DNA of 64,000 nucleotides from Thinopyrum elongatum. Its lineage: Eukaryota; Streptophyta; Magnoliopsida; Poales; Poaceae. Shown here one piece after another: positions 46,706 to 58,173 of this stretch (positions are counted from its first letter, which is position 1; each line of letters opens with the position of its first letter). The translations under genes were made by a program, and so were the position numbers. The DNA is taken from assembly GCA_011799875.1 (NCBI GenBank), contig CM022298.1:260207757-260271756 (forward strand), in the 5' to 3' direction. The notes below the pieces were generated by a model. The model did not search any database and was not told the DNA's origin. It was given only the letters and a program-made list of their open reading frames with translations.

Positions 46706-47581
46706 TGTTGGTGTTCTGGGACCAGAGCTACCCAGACCCATCTGACGGCGGCCCAGCATGTGGTTCTAACGATGAGCCAGTACGGCCCAACTCCAAGGCT
46801 TCATGAGCAAGACCCTTGCGAGGGCCCTCGCCTCGCGAGGCGAATGACATCTAGTCCTCCCGAGGAGCGGCCCCCTGAGGCTGCCTCCCGAGGAGCGGAT
46901 ATCTCTAGGCAAGCATTCAACCTCGAGAGGCGTGCGGTGACATGATCCATGATGACCAAGACCAAGAGGGCGCCAGCAGGCGCAGTGCAGGACAATTTTC
47001 TCTTTGGTGCTAAGGAGGCAACGACGTACGCGGGTTCCCGAGGAATCCCCCAAAGGTTTCCATTCCGATGCAACAAGACCAAGACCGCTGGGTTGGCAGG
47101 ACGGAGGTCATCACCGAGCCCACCGCTGCGTCACGACCAGAGGCTTTGCAAACGAAGACCACCTTTAGTCAGGATAGGGTGTACTCCTATCTCACTTCAA
47201 ATTGGCCGTTGTGGTATCCCTTCCCGCCTAAGCTATGAGGGAAGAGGATCAAGGCCACTATAAATATAGGCTAGTCTCCACCGTAGAGAGGGATCCGATC
47301 GAATCCTTCGGCCATTGAGCTCGCCTGAGGCAGCTCACACATGTACTAGTTCATCCTCATCCTCCCTCGCGAGGCAGTCCACCATAAAGCAGGAGTAGAG
47401 TTTTACACCGCAAGGTGGCCCAAACCTGGGTAAACCATCGTGTCCACTTCTTCCCGCTCGCCGTGAACTCGTCGGAGTCAGGCCGTAGGACGGTGAGCAT
47501 CGAGTTGTAGCTAGGCAAGATCCTTCGCACATGCCCCAGAGTTTGAACCTTGTTTGGGTCCGCGGAGCACCGATCCCGACA
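46706..47581 (+). repeat. LTR of the gag-protease Gypsy family, second copy
   Basis: 876 bp, TGTTGGTGTTCTGGG...CGATCCCGACA, a divergent relative of 38576-39487. A TATA box (TATAAATA) is at 47259-47266. It is followed by a good primer site, so it acts as a 5' LTR for the downstream gag. It may also be the 3' LTR of the upstream element. Confidence 0.82.
47259..47266 (+). promoter_or_regulatory. TATA box in the Gypsy LTR
   Basis: GCCACTATAAATATAGG lies about 320 bp before the LTR end, a position comparable with the TATA boxes of the Tat LTRs. Confidence 0.6.
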
Positions 47582-48979
47582 TTTGGCACGCCAGGTAGGG
47601 GCGTGTCGAAGTTCTTCCTTCCGCTTCTGCCCGTCCTTCCTTCATCACTGCCACGGCCAATGCCCGCCGAGTTCGCGCTGAGCGCTGGTCCGCCCGCGTC
47701 GTCCAGACAGCGTCGGTGGCCCGTGGCACCCCAGCCGCTCTGTGTTTCCCATGGCCAATGCCGCCACTAACCCTGCCGCCTTCCGTGCAGCATCATGGCC
47801 GCACCGCCACATCTTCCCTCACTCCCGCCACGGCCTCGGCCTCCCACGCTCGTCATGGGTTGGCGAACGCGTAGGCTGCGCTACTCATGGCGCGCGAGCT
47901 GCTGCGCTACCGTCCCGCCAATGAAGGCTACGACACCTGGCTAGGCCGCATCACCGAGCTCGTCAATGCCATCGAAGAGGCCCCGACGCCTTCCCACTTG
48001 CTCCGTCCCCCGCCATCTCGTGCGTGCGACGTGGCTCATGGTGCGTCTCCGCCTCCTCCTCTAAGGAGCACTGACGCAGAGCCAAGGCGCGATGCGCATC
48101 TGCGCAACCCGCTGCGCGGCACACCGGCGCCGGCTAGGGACGAGGCCAGCTGCCAGGTCATGTAGCAGCCGCAGTACGACGCGCTTGCACTCCCCACACC
48201 ACTGCGTCAGCATCAAGACCGAGCTGCTCTGGAGGCTGCTGCGCATGGGCGTCAGGACCGTGCCCCCCTCGCGCGAGCCACGCCCGTGAGCACGGCGGGC
48301 TGCCGTGCCTTCCCTCGTGAGCTGTGACGCGTCGTCTGGCTGGTCAAGTTCAAGCCAGATCTGCCCCCACACTATGATGGCATCCCCGACCCTGCGGAGT
48401 TCCTCCAGCTCTACTCGCTGAGCATCGAGGCGGCCAACGGCAACGACAAGGTCATGGCAAATTAGTATCACATGGCTCTCAAGGATGGTGCATGCTCCTG
48501 TCTCATGCACCTCCCAGAGGGGTCGATCTCCTCTTGGGATGAGCTCCGCGAGCGGTTCATCGCCAACTTCCAAGGCACCCGTGACCGCGCCCTCACCGTC
48601 AACGACCTGCGACGCATGAAGCAGCAGTCGAGTGAGATTCTCCGCAAGTACATTCAACGCTTCACCCAGGTCTGCCTCAAGATCCCGAAGGCCTCGAACA
48701 AAGCCATCATCTTGGCATTCACCGAGGGCATCACAGGCGTCAAGATGAGCGAGGAGCTTGCCATCCACAATGACCTGTGCACGGCGCTGGATAGGTTCAA
48801 CCTGGCGGACAAGTGCGCTAGGGCGGAAGAAGGCCGCCTCTCCCTCCTCAAGCACCCAGATATCGACCTTGAAGACAAGAAGGCCAAGGCCAAGGAAACA
48901 AAGCGCAAGGGCACCACCGTGCTGGCGGAAGAACCTGAGATGAAGCGCGGTCGTGATCGTGATGAGCCACCCAAGGACG
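47582..48979 (+). pseudogene. Primer site and gag of the second Gypsy copy, cut by Copia
   Basis: TTTGGCACGCCAGGTAGGGG at 47582 is the primer site. A gag frame runs from ATG 47887 (MARELLRYRPANEGYD, parallel to MVRELLRYRPADADYD of the first copy) to 48979, with stops at 48163, 48325 and 48463. The gag core is intact in sequence order: LQLYSLSIEAANGNDKVMAN, CLMHLPEGSISSWDELRERF, LRRMKQQSSEILRKYIQRF, then a Lys/Arg tail. At 48980 the Copia LTR interrupts it, and the C-terminal part is not seen elsewhere in the window. Confidence 0.85.
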
Positions 48980-50713
48980 TGTTGGGGAACGTAGTAGTAA
49001 ATCAAAAAATTTCCTACGCATCACCAAGATCAATCTATGGAGAGACTAGCAACGAGAGAGAGAGGAGTGCATCTTCATACCCTTGAAGATCGCGATGCGG
49101 AAGTGTTGCAAGAACGCAGTTGGAGGAGTCGTACACGTAGCGATTCAGATCGCGGTCGATTCCGATCTAAGCGCCGAACAACGGCGCCTCCGCGTTCAAC
49201 ACACGTGCAGCCCGGTGACGTCTCCCGCGCCTTGATCCAGCAAGGAGGAGGGAGAGGTTGGGGAAGACAACTCCAACAGCAACACGATGGTGTGGTGGTG
49301 TTGGAGCAGCGTGGTTCTCCAGCAGGGCTTCGCCAAGCTCAACGGAGGAGGAGGGGGTGTTGGAGAGGGGGAGGGCTGCGCCTTCGATCAGGTGTTGCTG
49401 CCCTCCCTCCTCCCCTCTATTTATAGGGCCAAGGGGGAAGGGGGCCGGCCCCTCTAGATCAGATCTAGAGGGGGGGGGGCGGCGGCCAGGGGGAGGGGGC
49501 TTGCCCCCCAAGCCAAGGGGGGCGCCCCCTTTAGGGTTTCCCCCAACCCTAGGCGCATGGGCCCTAGGGGGGATGGCGCCCAGCCCACTTAGGGGCTGGT
49601 TCCCTTCCCCATACAGCCCATAGGGCCCTCCGGGGCAGGTGGACCCTCCCGGTGGACCCCCGGAACCCCTTCGGTGGTCCCGGTACAATACCGGAAAACC
49701 CCCGAACACTTCCGGTGACCGTATGATGACTTCCCATATATAAATCTTCACCTCCGAACCATTCCAGAACTCCTCGTGACGTCCAGGATCTCATCCGGGA
49801 CTCCGAACAACATTCAGTAGCCACATACTATTTCCCATAACAACCCTAGCGTCACCGAACCTTAAGTGTGTAGACCCTACGGGTTCGGGAACCATGCAGA
49901 CATGACCGAGACATCTCTCCGGCCAATAACCAACAGCGAGATCTGGATACCCATGTTGGCTCCCACATGTTCCACGATTATCTCATCGGATGAACCATGA
50001 TGTCGAGGATTCAATCAATCCTATATACAATTCCCTTTGTCTACTGGTATGATACTTGCCCGAGATTCGATCGTCGGTATCCCTATACCTTGTTCAATCT
50101 CGTTACTGGCAAGTCTCTTTACTCGTTCCGTAACGCATGATCCCGTGGCACACTCTTTAGTCACATTGAGCTCATTATGATGATGCATTACCAAGTGGGT
50201 CCAGAGATACCTCTCCGTCATACGGAGTGACAAATCCCAGTCTTGATTCGTGCCAACCCAATAGACACTTTCGGAGATACCCGTAGTGCACCTTTATGGT
50301 CACCTAGTTACATTGTGACGTTTGATACACCCAAAGCATTCCTACGGTATCCGGGAGTTGCACAATCTCATGGTCTAAGGAAATGATACTTGACATTAGA
50401 AAAGCTTTAGTAGACGAACTACACGATCTAGTGCTATGCATAGGATTGGGTCTTGTCCATCACATCATTCTCCTAATGATGTGATCCCGTTATCAACGAC
50501 ATCCAATGTCCATGGTCAGGAAACCGTAACCATCTATTGATCAACGAGCTAGTCAACTAAAGGCTCACTAGGGACATGTTGTGGTCTATGTATTCACACA
50601 TGTATTACGATTTCCGGATAACACAATTATAGCATGAACAATAGACAATTATCATGAACAAGGAAATATAATAATAACCACTTTATTATTGCCTCTGGGG
50701 CATATTTCCAACA
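48980..50713 (-). repeat. 3' LTR of the truncated Copia element
   Basis: 1734 bp, plus view TGTTGGGGAACGTAG...CATATTTCCAACA, followed by GTCTCCCACTTGCACTAGAG, the Angela-type polypurine region on the minus strand. Confidence 0.92.
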
Positions 50714-50778
50714 GTCTCCCACTTGCACTAGAGTTAATAATCTAGTTACATTGTGATGAATCGAACACCCATAGAGTT

Positions 50779-52088
50779 CTAGTGTTGATCATGTTTTGCT
50801 CGTGGAAGAGGTTTAGTCAATGGATCTGCGACATTCAGATCCGTATGCACTTTACAAATATCTATGTCTCCATCTTGAACATGTTCACGAATGGAGTTGA
50901 AGTGACGCTTGATATGCCTGGTCTTCTTGTGAAATCTGGGCTCCTTGGCAAGGGCAATAGCTCTAGTGTTGTCACAGAAGAGAGTCATTGGGCCCGACGC
51001 ATTGGGAATAACTCCTAGGTCGGTGATGAACTCCTTCATACAGACTGCTTCCTGTGCTACCTCTGAGGCTGCTATGTACTCTGCTTCACATGTAGATCCC
51101 GCCACGACGCTTTGCTTGCAACTGCACCAGCTGACTGCCCCACCATTCAAAATATACACGTATCCGGTTTGTGACTTAGAGTCATCCAGATCTGTGTCGA
51201 AGCTAGCATCGACGTAACCCTTTACGACGAGCTCTTCGTCACCTCCATAAACGAGAAACATATCCTTAGTCCTTTTCAGGTACTTCAGGATGTTCTTGAC
51301 CGCTGTCCAGTGTTCCATGCCGGGATTACTTTGGTACCTCCCTACCAAACTTACGGCAAGGTTCACATCAGGTCTGGTACACAGCATGGCATACATAATA
51401 GACCCTATGGCTGAGGCATAGGGGATGACACTCATCTTTTCTCTATCTTCTGCCGAGGTCGGGCATTGAGCCGTGCTCAATCTCACACCTTGTAATACAG
51501 GCAAGAACCCCTTCTTGGACTGATCCATATTGAACTTCTTCAATATCTTGTCAAGGTATGTGCTTTGCGAAAGACCAATGAGGCGTCTCGATCTATCTCT
51601 ATAGATCTTGATGCCTAATATGTAAGCAGCTTCTCCAAGGTCCTTCATTGAAAAACACTTATTCAAGTAGGCCTTTATGCTTTCCTAGAATTCTATATCA
51701 TTTCCCATTAATAGTATGTCATCCACATATAATATGAGAAATGCTACAGAGCTCCCACTCACTTTCTTGTAAACACAGGCTTCTCCATAAGTTTGTGTAA
51801 ACCCAAACGCTTTGATCATCTCATCAAAGCGAATGTTCCAACTCCGAGATGCTTGCACCAGCCCATAGATTGAGCGCTGGAGCTTGCATACCTTGTCAGC
51901 ATTATTAGGATCGACAAAACCTTCCGGCTGCGTCATATACAATTCTTCCTTAAGGAAACCATTAAGGAATGCTGTTTTGACGTCCATTTGCCATATCTCA
52001 TAATCATAGAATGCGGCAATTGCTAACATGATTCGGACAGACTTCAGCTTCGCTATGGGTGAGAAGGTCTCATTGTAGTCAACCCCTT
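50779..52088 (-). pseudogene. Copia pol fragment: reverse transcriptase and RNase H
   Basis: One minus-strand frame from 52088 carries GVDYNETFSPIAKLKSVR, QMDVKTAFLNGFLKEELY (first RT aspartate) and FLILYVDDILLMGND (catalytic YVDD). A TAG at 51685-51687 interrupts it. It then continues KDLGEAAYILGIKIYRDRSR and the RNase H block with LFCDNTRAIALAKEPRFHK, ending at 50779. It is closely similar to the corresponding part of 14394-18374. The N-terminus is lost at the Tat insertion point, and the first few in-frame codons upstream of 52088 come from Tat LTR sequence. Confidence 0.93.
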
Positions 52089-52994
52089 TGTCGGGGTACG
52101 ACACCTATGGGATCCCGAGAGACCCCTTTACGATTCGGCGGGGGGAGAGGTATACGCAAAGAGCAGAACCAACGATCGACGCGGGAAGTTTTTACCCAGG
52201 TTCGGGCCGCTGATCAGCGTAAAACCCTACTCCTGCTTTGTGTTCTTATTGATGTTCTTGAGCCCACCCTTCAGGAGCGCTCGCAGTGAACAGTACATTC
52301 AAAGAGCAGCTACACATGCAGAATGGGACAGAAGTTCTCCTCCTCTGTAGCAGTTGCCTTGGGCCTCCTTTTATATGCTCAAAGGGGTCACCACAGTGGC
52401 AAAATGTACATACATTGAGGTGTAAAGTAGCTACAGGGTATCATACCTAACTCCTGACGGATTAGGACAAGCGCATTTAATGCACCGTGAGGTGTCCGTT
52501 TAGGTGTCCTCACTTTCTTGGGGATGGAAAAAGGGGCCATCCCATCGGCACTGCTTAAGCTCTCCTCCACTGGCGCGTTGCCACGCATCCAGAGAAGGAC
52601 CCAAAATGTCAGGTTTTGTCGTTGTGCTGGAGTAGTGGTACAGTGGCAGAATCTCGCCGGGCGCCGAAACTTGCCGGGCACCTAGCCTTGCCGGGCGCCA
52701 AGCCTTGCCGGACGCCAAGCCTTGCCGGACGCCAAGCCTTGCCAGGCGCCAAGCCTTGCCGGGCGCCAATCCTTGTCGGGCTCCGCAGGACACCCCGGCA
52801 AGATCTTGCCGGGGAAGCTGGCCTTCGGATTCCAGCTCTTCTTATCTGCTGATCCTCAGATCTCTGACTTGATGATTTCTTTGGTGGCTTGAACCGACCT
52901 CGAACTGTTCCCGGCAAGCCTTGCCGCGAGGATGGCTACAACTGCCCGTGCACAAGTACGGGGTACTAGTGGCCCAATACTTAGTACACCGACA
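52089..52994 (-). repeat. 3' LTR of the minus-strand Tat element
   Basis: 906 bp. Plus view TGTCGGGGTACGAC...GTACACCGACA. It is the inverted counterpart of the LTR at 62383-63236 (same family, different insertion). A TATAAAA box on the minus strand is at 52374-52368. Confidence 0.9.
52646..52781 (-). repeat. 17-bp tandem repeat in the Tat LTR, eight units
   Basis: The unit is GCCAAGCCTTGCCGGGC and variants (GGAC, AGGC). Eight units fit exactly. The sister LTR at 62383 holds five units (62596-62680). Confidence 0.9.
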
Positions 52995-53010
52995 GGAGCC
53001 CCCGGGCCTA
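52995..53010 (-). other. Polypurine tract of the minus-strand Tat element
   Basis: The minus strand reads GGCCCGGGGGCTCC directly before the LTR start, matching the tract at 31351-31364. Confidence 0.7.
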
Positions 53011-53397
53011 GGCCATACACGAGTGCGAGGCGTTGTTGGGCTAGGCCCAAACAGTGCACGGGCACGCGTGGAAGGGGATTAACTGCTCGTAAATATCTCA
53101 TTTTACTGTGCCCCCCACTACACGCGTCGAGCGCGCGACGTGGGAATCGTGCCCCAAAGGCTGCAACTGCAACGCGCCAATAGAGGAGCATTCACATTGG
53201 GGAATAAAAGAGGCGGCCCCGCTCCTTCCCCATAAAAAGGAGAAGCCGCAGAGGCACAAGCCTATTTACCCCCCTCTTCTTCTCAATCTGGCCGTCGCCA
53301 TCGCCTTCCTCTTCTTGAGCTCAGAGCGAAGCTTTTTCCTCTTCCGCACGCCGCTTCCACGCTCGCTCCACCCCCGGCTTCCGCCCTCACAGCCGCC

Positions 53398-56300
53398 ATG
53401 CCGCCCAAGGCCAGCAAAGGCAAGGTCAAGGAAGCGAAAGCCGACGTCCCGGAGAGCGAACTGGCGAAGATGCGGAAGAGGCTTGTCGTCTTCCCCCCAA
53501 CGCTCGATGCTGAAGCTCTGAAGTGGCGGTACCAGTGCATGTGGGCGAAGGAGACGCAAGCTCACCCCGCCACACGCGTAATCCCAGGTGCTTGTTCCAA
53601 AGGTGGATCGGACAGATACCCTTTCTTCACTGCGTATTTCTATTGCGGGCTCTGTCCCCCCTTTTCCGGCTTCTTCAATGATATCATGTACACATACGGC
53701 TTTCGTCTTCTCGATTTCACACCGAATGCGGTACTTTGCATGTCCATCTTTGCCCATCTCTGTGAAAACTTTGTCGGCATGATTCCCAATTCTGCTCTTT
53801 TTCACCATTACTTCTTCCCTCGCATCCAAAAAGGAGAGGCCCTCTCTGGTTCTATCGCCTGGATTCCAAGGGCTTGGAATAAGGAAATATACCCAGAAGG
53901 AGTTTACCGCGAAAAGTGGGACGAGTGGTGGGCTGAATGGTGCTGGATCCAGGAAGCAGATCCCCATCCGTTTTGTCTTCCCCGACAACAGAAGGTGGTC
54001 CGTGGCAAGGACTGGAGCGATCTCGCCGCGGAGGACGAGAGGCTCACAATCGCCACCACTAGGATCCTTCGCCTGAAGGCTGCCGGGCTGACGATGGAGA
54101 TGATTGGCTTCGACTTTCTCCGTCGCTGCATCGCCCCTTTGCAGAACAGGGGAAGGCCAGCTTGGGAATACAGAAACGCGGCAGATGTCATGAGATTGCG
54201 CCCCGGGCTGAACAACAATCTGACCACTATGCAGCTTGGCGCTCTCCATCAAAAACTATTCCAGCGCGAAGACAAGCATCGGCTGCCGGCAAGGATCGTC
54301 CCCTTGTGCAACAACTCCGCCTTGTGGTCGATCATCGCCTTCATGCCGATGTTCAACGCCCACGGTCTTGACCCGACCTGGGCCGAGCCAACCAAGGAGG
54401 AAGCGCAGAAGTTTTTTGACAACTTGACGGAGAGACCCGTCCGGCAAGAGGCAGATTTTATCCGAGCCACCACCGACCAGGAAGTAGCTTACATTGCTAC
54501 TAGGGTGGAGGAGGCAAATCTTGCCGCGGAGGCCGGCAGCGTCGGCTTCACAGAATGGGAAGCTAGCGATGCAGAGGTAGTAGTGGAGGTAAAACCTGCC
54601 GGGGAGGACAAAGCTGCCGGGGAACAGAGCAGCGCAGCCACTGAGAGCTCGTCCGGCGAGGACACGGCCGAAGAAGAAACGCAAGAAGAGGTCCCAGCCC
54701 CAAAGAAGACGAAGCGTGTTCTTCGGAAGGCTGCATCTGGCATCCCGGCAAACCAGCCTTCTTTGAGCGGCGAGGCTCCCAGCAAGAAAGTGGCCGGCAA
54801 GACTGGACCGCGGCAGGGGGCTCGTCAACAGCCTGCGCGGTGCGTGAGACCCACACCAGTGGCCACTGCTGGGGCGGCAGGGGGGTCTCGTACTACCGCA
54901 CCGGAAGCTGCCCCGGCGCCTGCCACAGCCAAGCGCCCTAGGACCCCTCCTCCACCTCCCCACTCAGACATTGCAGTGGAGGTCGATTTCGACATCTCCG
55001 GCTTTAGTCCGGAGCGAGAGGAAGAAGAGTGAGTACTTTGCCACAGCTTTTATATTTCAACCTTGGATCGATCTTACTAACTTGCTCATATTGTCTCTGC
55101 AGTGATGCAGAAACCTTGCTGGAGAGGATGGCGAAGAGGTCAAAGACTTCTACGGGCGACGAGCCCCCGGCAGGCTCCACGAGCGTGCCAGAAACCATCA
55201 TCGTCAGCCCGGAGCCCAGTCCTCAACGCAGCTCCCAGCACAGCCCCCAGCGCAGCCCCCAGCGTAAGTTTACTGTTCTTTTTTCCGCTGGCGGGTGCTG
55301 AGGCTTCCATTCTTGTCGCTGATATTCTTGGGATCGCAGGAGAAGAACGGCAAAAAGGGGAGTTGTCGGAAGACATCCCCGTCGTGCCACCTCCATCGAC
55401 CACGCCGCCCACAAGCATGTCCCCGGCAAGAGATCCTACCAACGAGCCCATCTTAATTGAGGAGGATCCGGCAAGCACGGACCCCGGCAACCCGCCCCCG
55501 GCAACCGAAGTTGCCGGGAGGGGCGAGGCCACCTCCCAACAGCTCGACGCAGGTACTCGATTGCCTCAGAGTGCTTGTTACTCTTTCTCTTATCTCTCTG
55601 TCTTTTAGTCGCTTCAAACTTTAATCTCGATCTTATTCTGTTTTCCTCCTTCGTCCTTCAGAGTTCCCTGTGATGGAACACATGGACGTTGACGTTGTCA
55701 TCGAGGAGACCGCCAGGGACGCCGCAGCTGAAGCAGACAGGATCGCTGCTAGCGAGGCCACCAAGACACTGTCAAGGCTGGTGGTGCTCTTGATGGGGAG
55801 GCCGCCAAGACTGCACAAGAGGAACCCGCCAAGGAACCTACTGAAGGGGGCGACAGGGAGGCCGATGACCGTACTGACGGCATTCCTGCCGCAGGAGCGC
55901 CAGGCGCTGCACCGGCCACGGAGCCCCCTGCCACTGGTGAGGCGGTCACTGAATACCAACCGTCAACGTCTAAAGGCCCCTCATCCAGCAAATACCTCAA
56001 GGTCGGCGAGAACCTGTTCGTCAACTTGCCGGGGACGGCAAGCACCGGGGCACCAATCGAAGGAGAAGTTTTTGAAGAAATCATCACTGCTGCTGGGCTC
56101 GAAGTTGTTGATGATCCCAGCGCTAGCAGTGGCAAATCTGAAGAGGATCAGCTCCTTCAGGCCATGGGCGAGAATTTCCGCAAGCTCCAGGCTCTCCACC
56201 GCGCTCGGAAAGATAAGGCAGACTCCAGAATGGCGGTTGTCGAGGCGGCCGAAGCAGATTTTCAAAGGCACGTCGAACAGATGCAAGTCTGGCACGCCGA

Positions 56301-57366
56301 GGCCCTCCAAGAGTTGGTTGCCGGCCGGGAACAAGTGAGCCAGTAGTGGACAGAGATCCTCGTGAAGCAATCCGATATGGAGAAGGCGCATGATGAAGCT
56401 GCTCAAAGGATTGCTGCCGAAGATGCCCTCCTGACGGGGCACCGTGTTGCTCTTGATGCTCATGAGGAAGATCTCACCGCATGTGAGCAGGCGCTCGCTG
56501 CCAAGCTTCGCAGCAAAGATGAAGATATCGAGAATCTTGTCGCGCGGCGGACCCAGGTGCTGGAGCAAAAACATAAGGAGGCGCTCGAAGCTCTGACTGC
56601 AAGTCACGCCGGCAAGCTCAAGGAGGCCGTCGATGCTACCGAAGCTACAGAGGCCGCCAAGAACGAGCTGAGCGACAAGGTGAAGAGGCTGGAAACAGAT
56701 CTCGAAGAGCACGGCAAGGAGCTCTCGACGTTCAAGGGTGACAGGGAAAAAACCCTCCACTCCTTGGCGGAGATGCAAGTTGCCCTGTCCGACAAAACCA
56801 AGCAGCTCTCCTCTGCGGCTGATAACATTGCGGTTCTGGAGATGAAGCTGACCACGCTGCAGAAGTCTCTCGAGGCCGGCAGGGCCCGTGAGAAGGCTCT
56901 ACTCAAGGATCTCCAAGGAGAGAGGAACCTGCTCAAGAGCGCCGCCGAAGCCCAGGCTGATTACGAAAAGGGAGTGGAGATCTGGACTGGACGTCTCATG
57001 GCCACTGCGGAGAAGCTTACGGCAGAACTGTCAACCATGGGCCTGTCGAACTTCAAGTATTCTTCCGAGGAAAGAATATCTCCAAGTGCCAGGTTGACGA
57101 TGTTCTTCGAAAGCATCATCAACGCCTTGAGGGTGCTCCAGTCTAGCCGGGCGACCCAATTGGCCAACGAGACTCGCCGGCTTTGCCGGGCCGTCCTCCG
57201 CAAGGTGCTCATCAAAGTGGTGCACAGCAATCCCGGCATCGACCTCTCCAACGCGCTCGGCCATCTACCAAGGGACGCAAATGTTGAGGCGCTTGAAGAG
57301 TGCATCGCGCCTATCCTTGAGAAGGTGGACTCCATCAAAAGGATCGAAGGCCAGCGCAGGGATTGA
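53398..57366 (+). pseudogene. Antisense four-exon gene of the Tat element (putative gypsy-type transposon domain)
   Basis: Exons inferred: 53398-55028, 55103-55263, 55340-55552, 55662-57366. All donors are GT (GTGAGT, GTAAGT, GTACTC) and all acceptors are pyrimidine-AG, and the phase is kept at every junction. Exon 1 (543 codons, MPPKASKGKVKEAK) has the conserved core: CGLCPPFSGFF, IFAHLCENFVGMIPN, FHHYFFPRIQKGE, EWWAEWCWIQ, RNAADVMRLRPGLNNNLT. Exons 2-3 are acidic and proline-rich; exon 4 is a long coiled coil. Exon 4 has a one-base frameshift near 55765 and a TAG at 56344-56346. TATA-like AT-rich sequence (CATAAAAAGG) is at 53231-53240, outside the LTR. Function unknown; the family occurs only in retrotransposons as far as I know. 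Two lesions make this copy probably non-functional. Confidence 0.82.
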
Positions 57367-58173
57367 GTGCTTCCCTTTTATTCTTGCCACCATCATCTCA
57401 TGTAAAAGACAATTAAGTCTCAAGTTAGAACTGCGGCAACTCATGGATGTAATACAATTTGCCTATGTTTAGGTTCATGCTCGTTACTTTCCTTATCTGA
57501 TTCCTTTATGTATGGAGTTCGTCCTACGCTTATTGAAAAACTTGCCAACGTGCGACCTGCCGCGAGCGCTGGGTGCGGGACTTCAGCAGCCTGCTGGAGG
57601 CGCAGCGGCCGGCAAGACTCCTTGGCATTCTCAGTGCAGCCACTTAAATCGTTGAGCGGACTCGAAACAAAATAAGGGCGCAACTGATTACAACAAGGGC
57701 TCCTTCGCGTGCAGATTTTCCATACAAGAGTCGGAATCGTCCAAGGAAATAACTTGGTAATAAAAGAAAAACTTGCTCTGAGTTTTTAGGACTTAGCTTC
57801 CTGGCTTTGTTCTTCCTCCGGCAAGCGTCGATTCCGAACGTCACCAACTAGTATTCATATCTCCCTCCCACCCCCCCCCCAGCAAATGTGCACGCGAGGA
57901 ATCCTTCTGTCTTTCGAGAAAAAGAAAGAAGAGAAAATAAAGGGATGAAACCTTGGCGGTTCGTTAGAACTTACCGGGATTAGGTGTCATACAACATCTT
58001 AGACAAACATGCATATATAAATATGAACATGAGAATCAATAAGGGAATGTACAACACTTAAATTTATTCATCTGTGCTCAGGGTCTGCGCCTGGCTTTGT
58101 ACAAAGGATCACATGCCTTGCCGGCAAGACTTGTACAAAAGGGTGGTTGCCGGCAGCCCCCGGCAACCACGCC
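57367..58173. other. Spacer between the antisense gene and integrase in the Tat element
   Basis: About 0.8 kb in which the antisense gene's 3' end faces the 3' end of pol (convergent arrangement). No further ORF is supported. AT-rich stretches near 57400-57440 may hold the polyadenylation signal of the antisense gene. Confidence 0.5.

Larger units (their letters stand above)
48980..52088 (-). mobile_element. Angela-type Copia retrotransposon, 3' half only
   Basis: The 3' LTR (48980-50713) is followed by RNase H and reverse transcriptase relics up to 52088, where a Tat LTR begins. It is the same group as the complete element at 12629-21343; on the minus strand the LTR start reads TGTTGGAAATATGCCCC. 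Integrase, protease, gag and 5' LTR are missing from the window. The left flank pentamer is GGACG (48975-48979). Confidence 0.9.

Noticed and set aside
46706..47581. Simple assignment as the 3' LTR paired with 38576-39487
   Set aside because: It is followed by a primer site and gag and is much more diverged from its would-be partner than other LTR pairs; kept as a possible shared LTR instead.
53266..54252. 328-codon minus-strand ORF in the sense direction of the Tat element
   Set aside because: It lies entirely opposite exon 1 of the antisense gene, has no recognisable domain, and its composition is that of a shadow of a GC-rich coding exon.
53398..57366. Reading the four-exon gene as a host gene
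   Set aside because: A homologue with the same structure sits inside another Tat-type element (26993-30972), always between pol position and 3' LTR and antisense, so it belongs to the retrotransposon.
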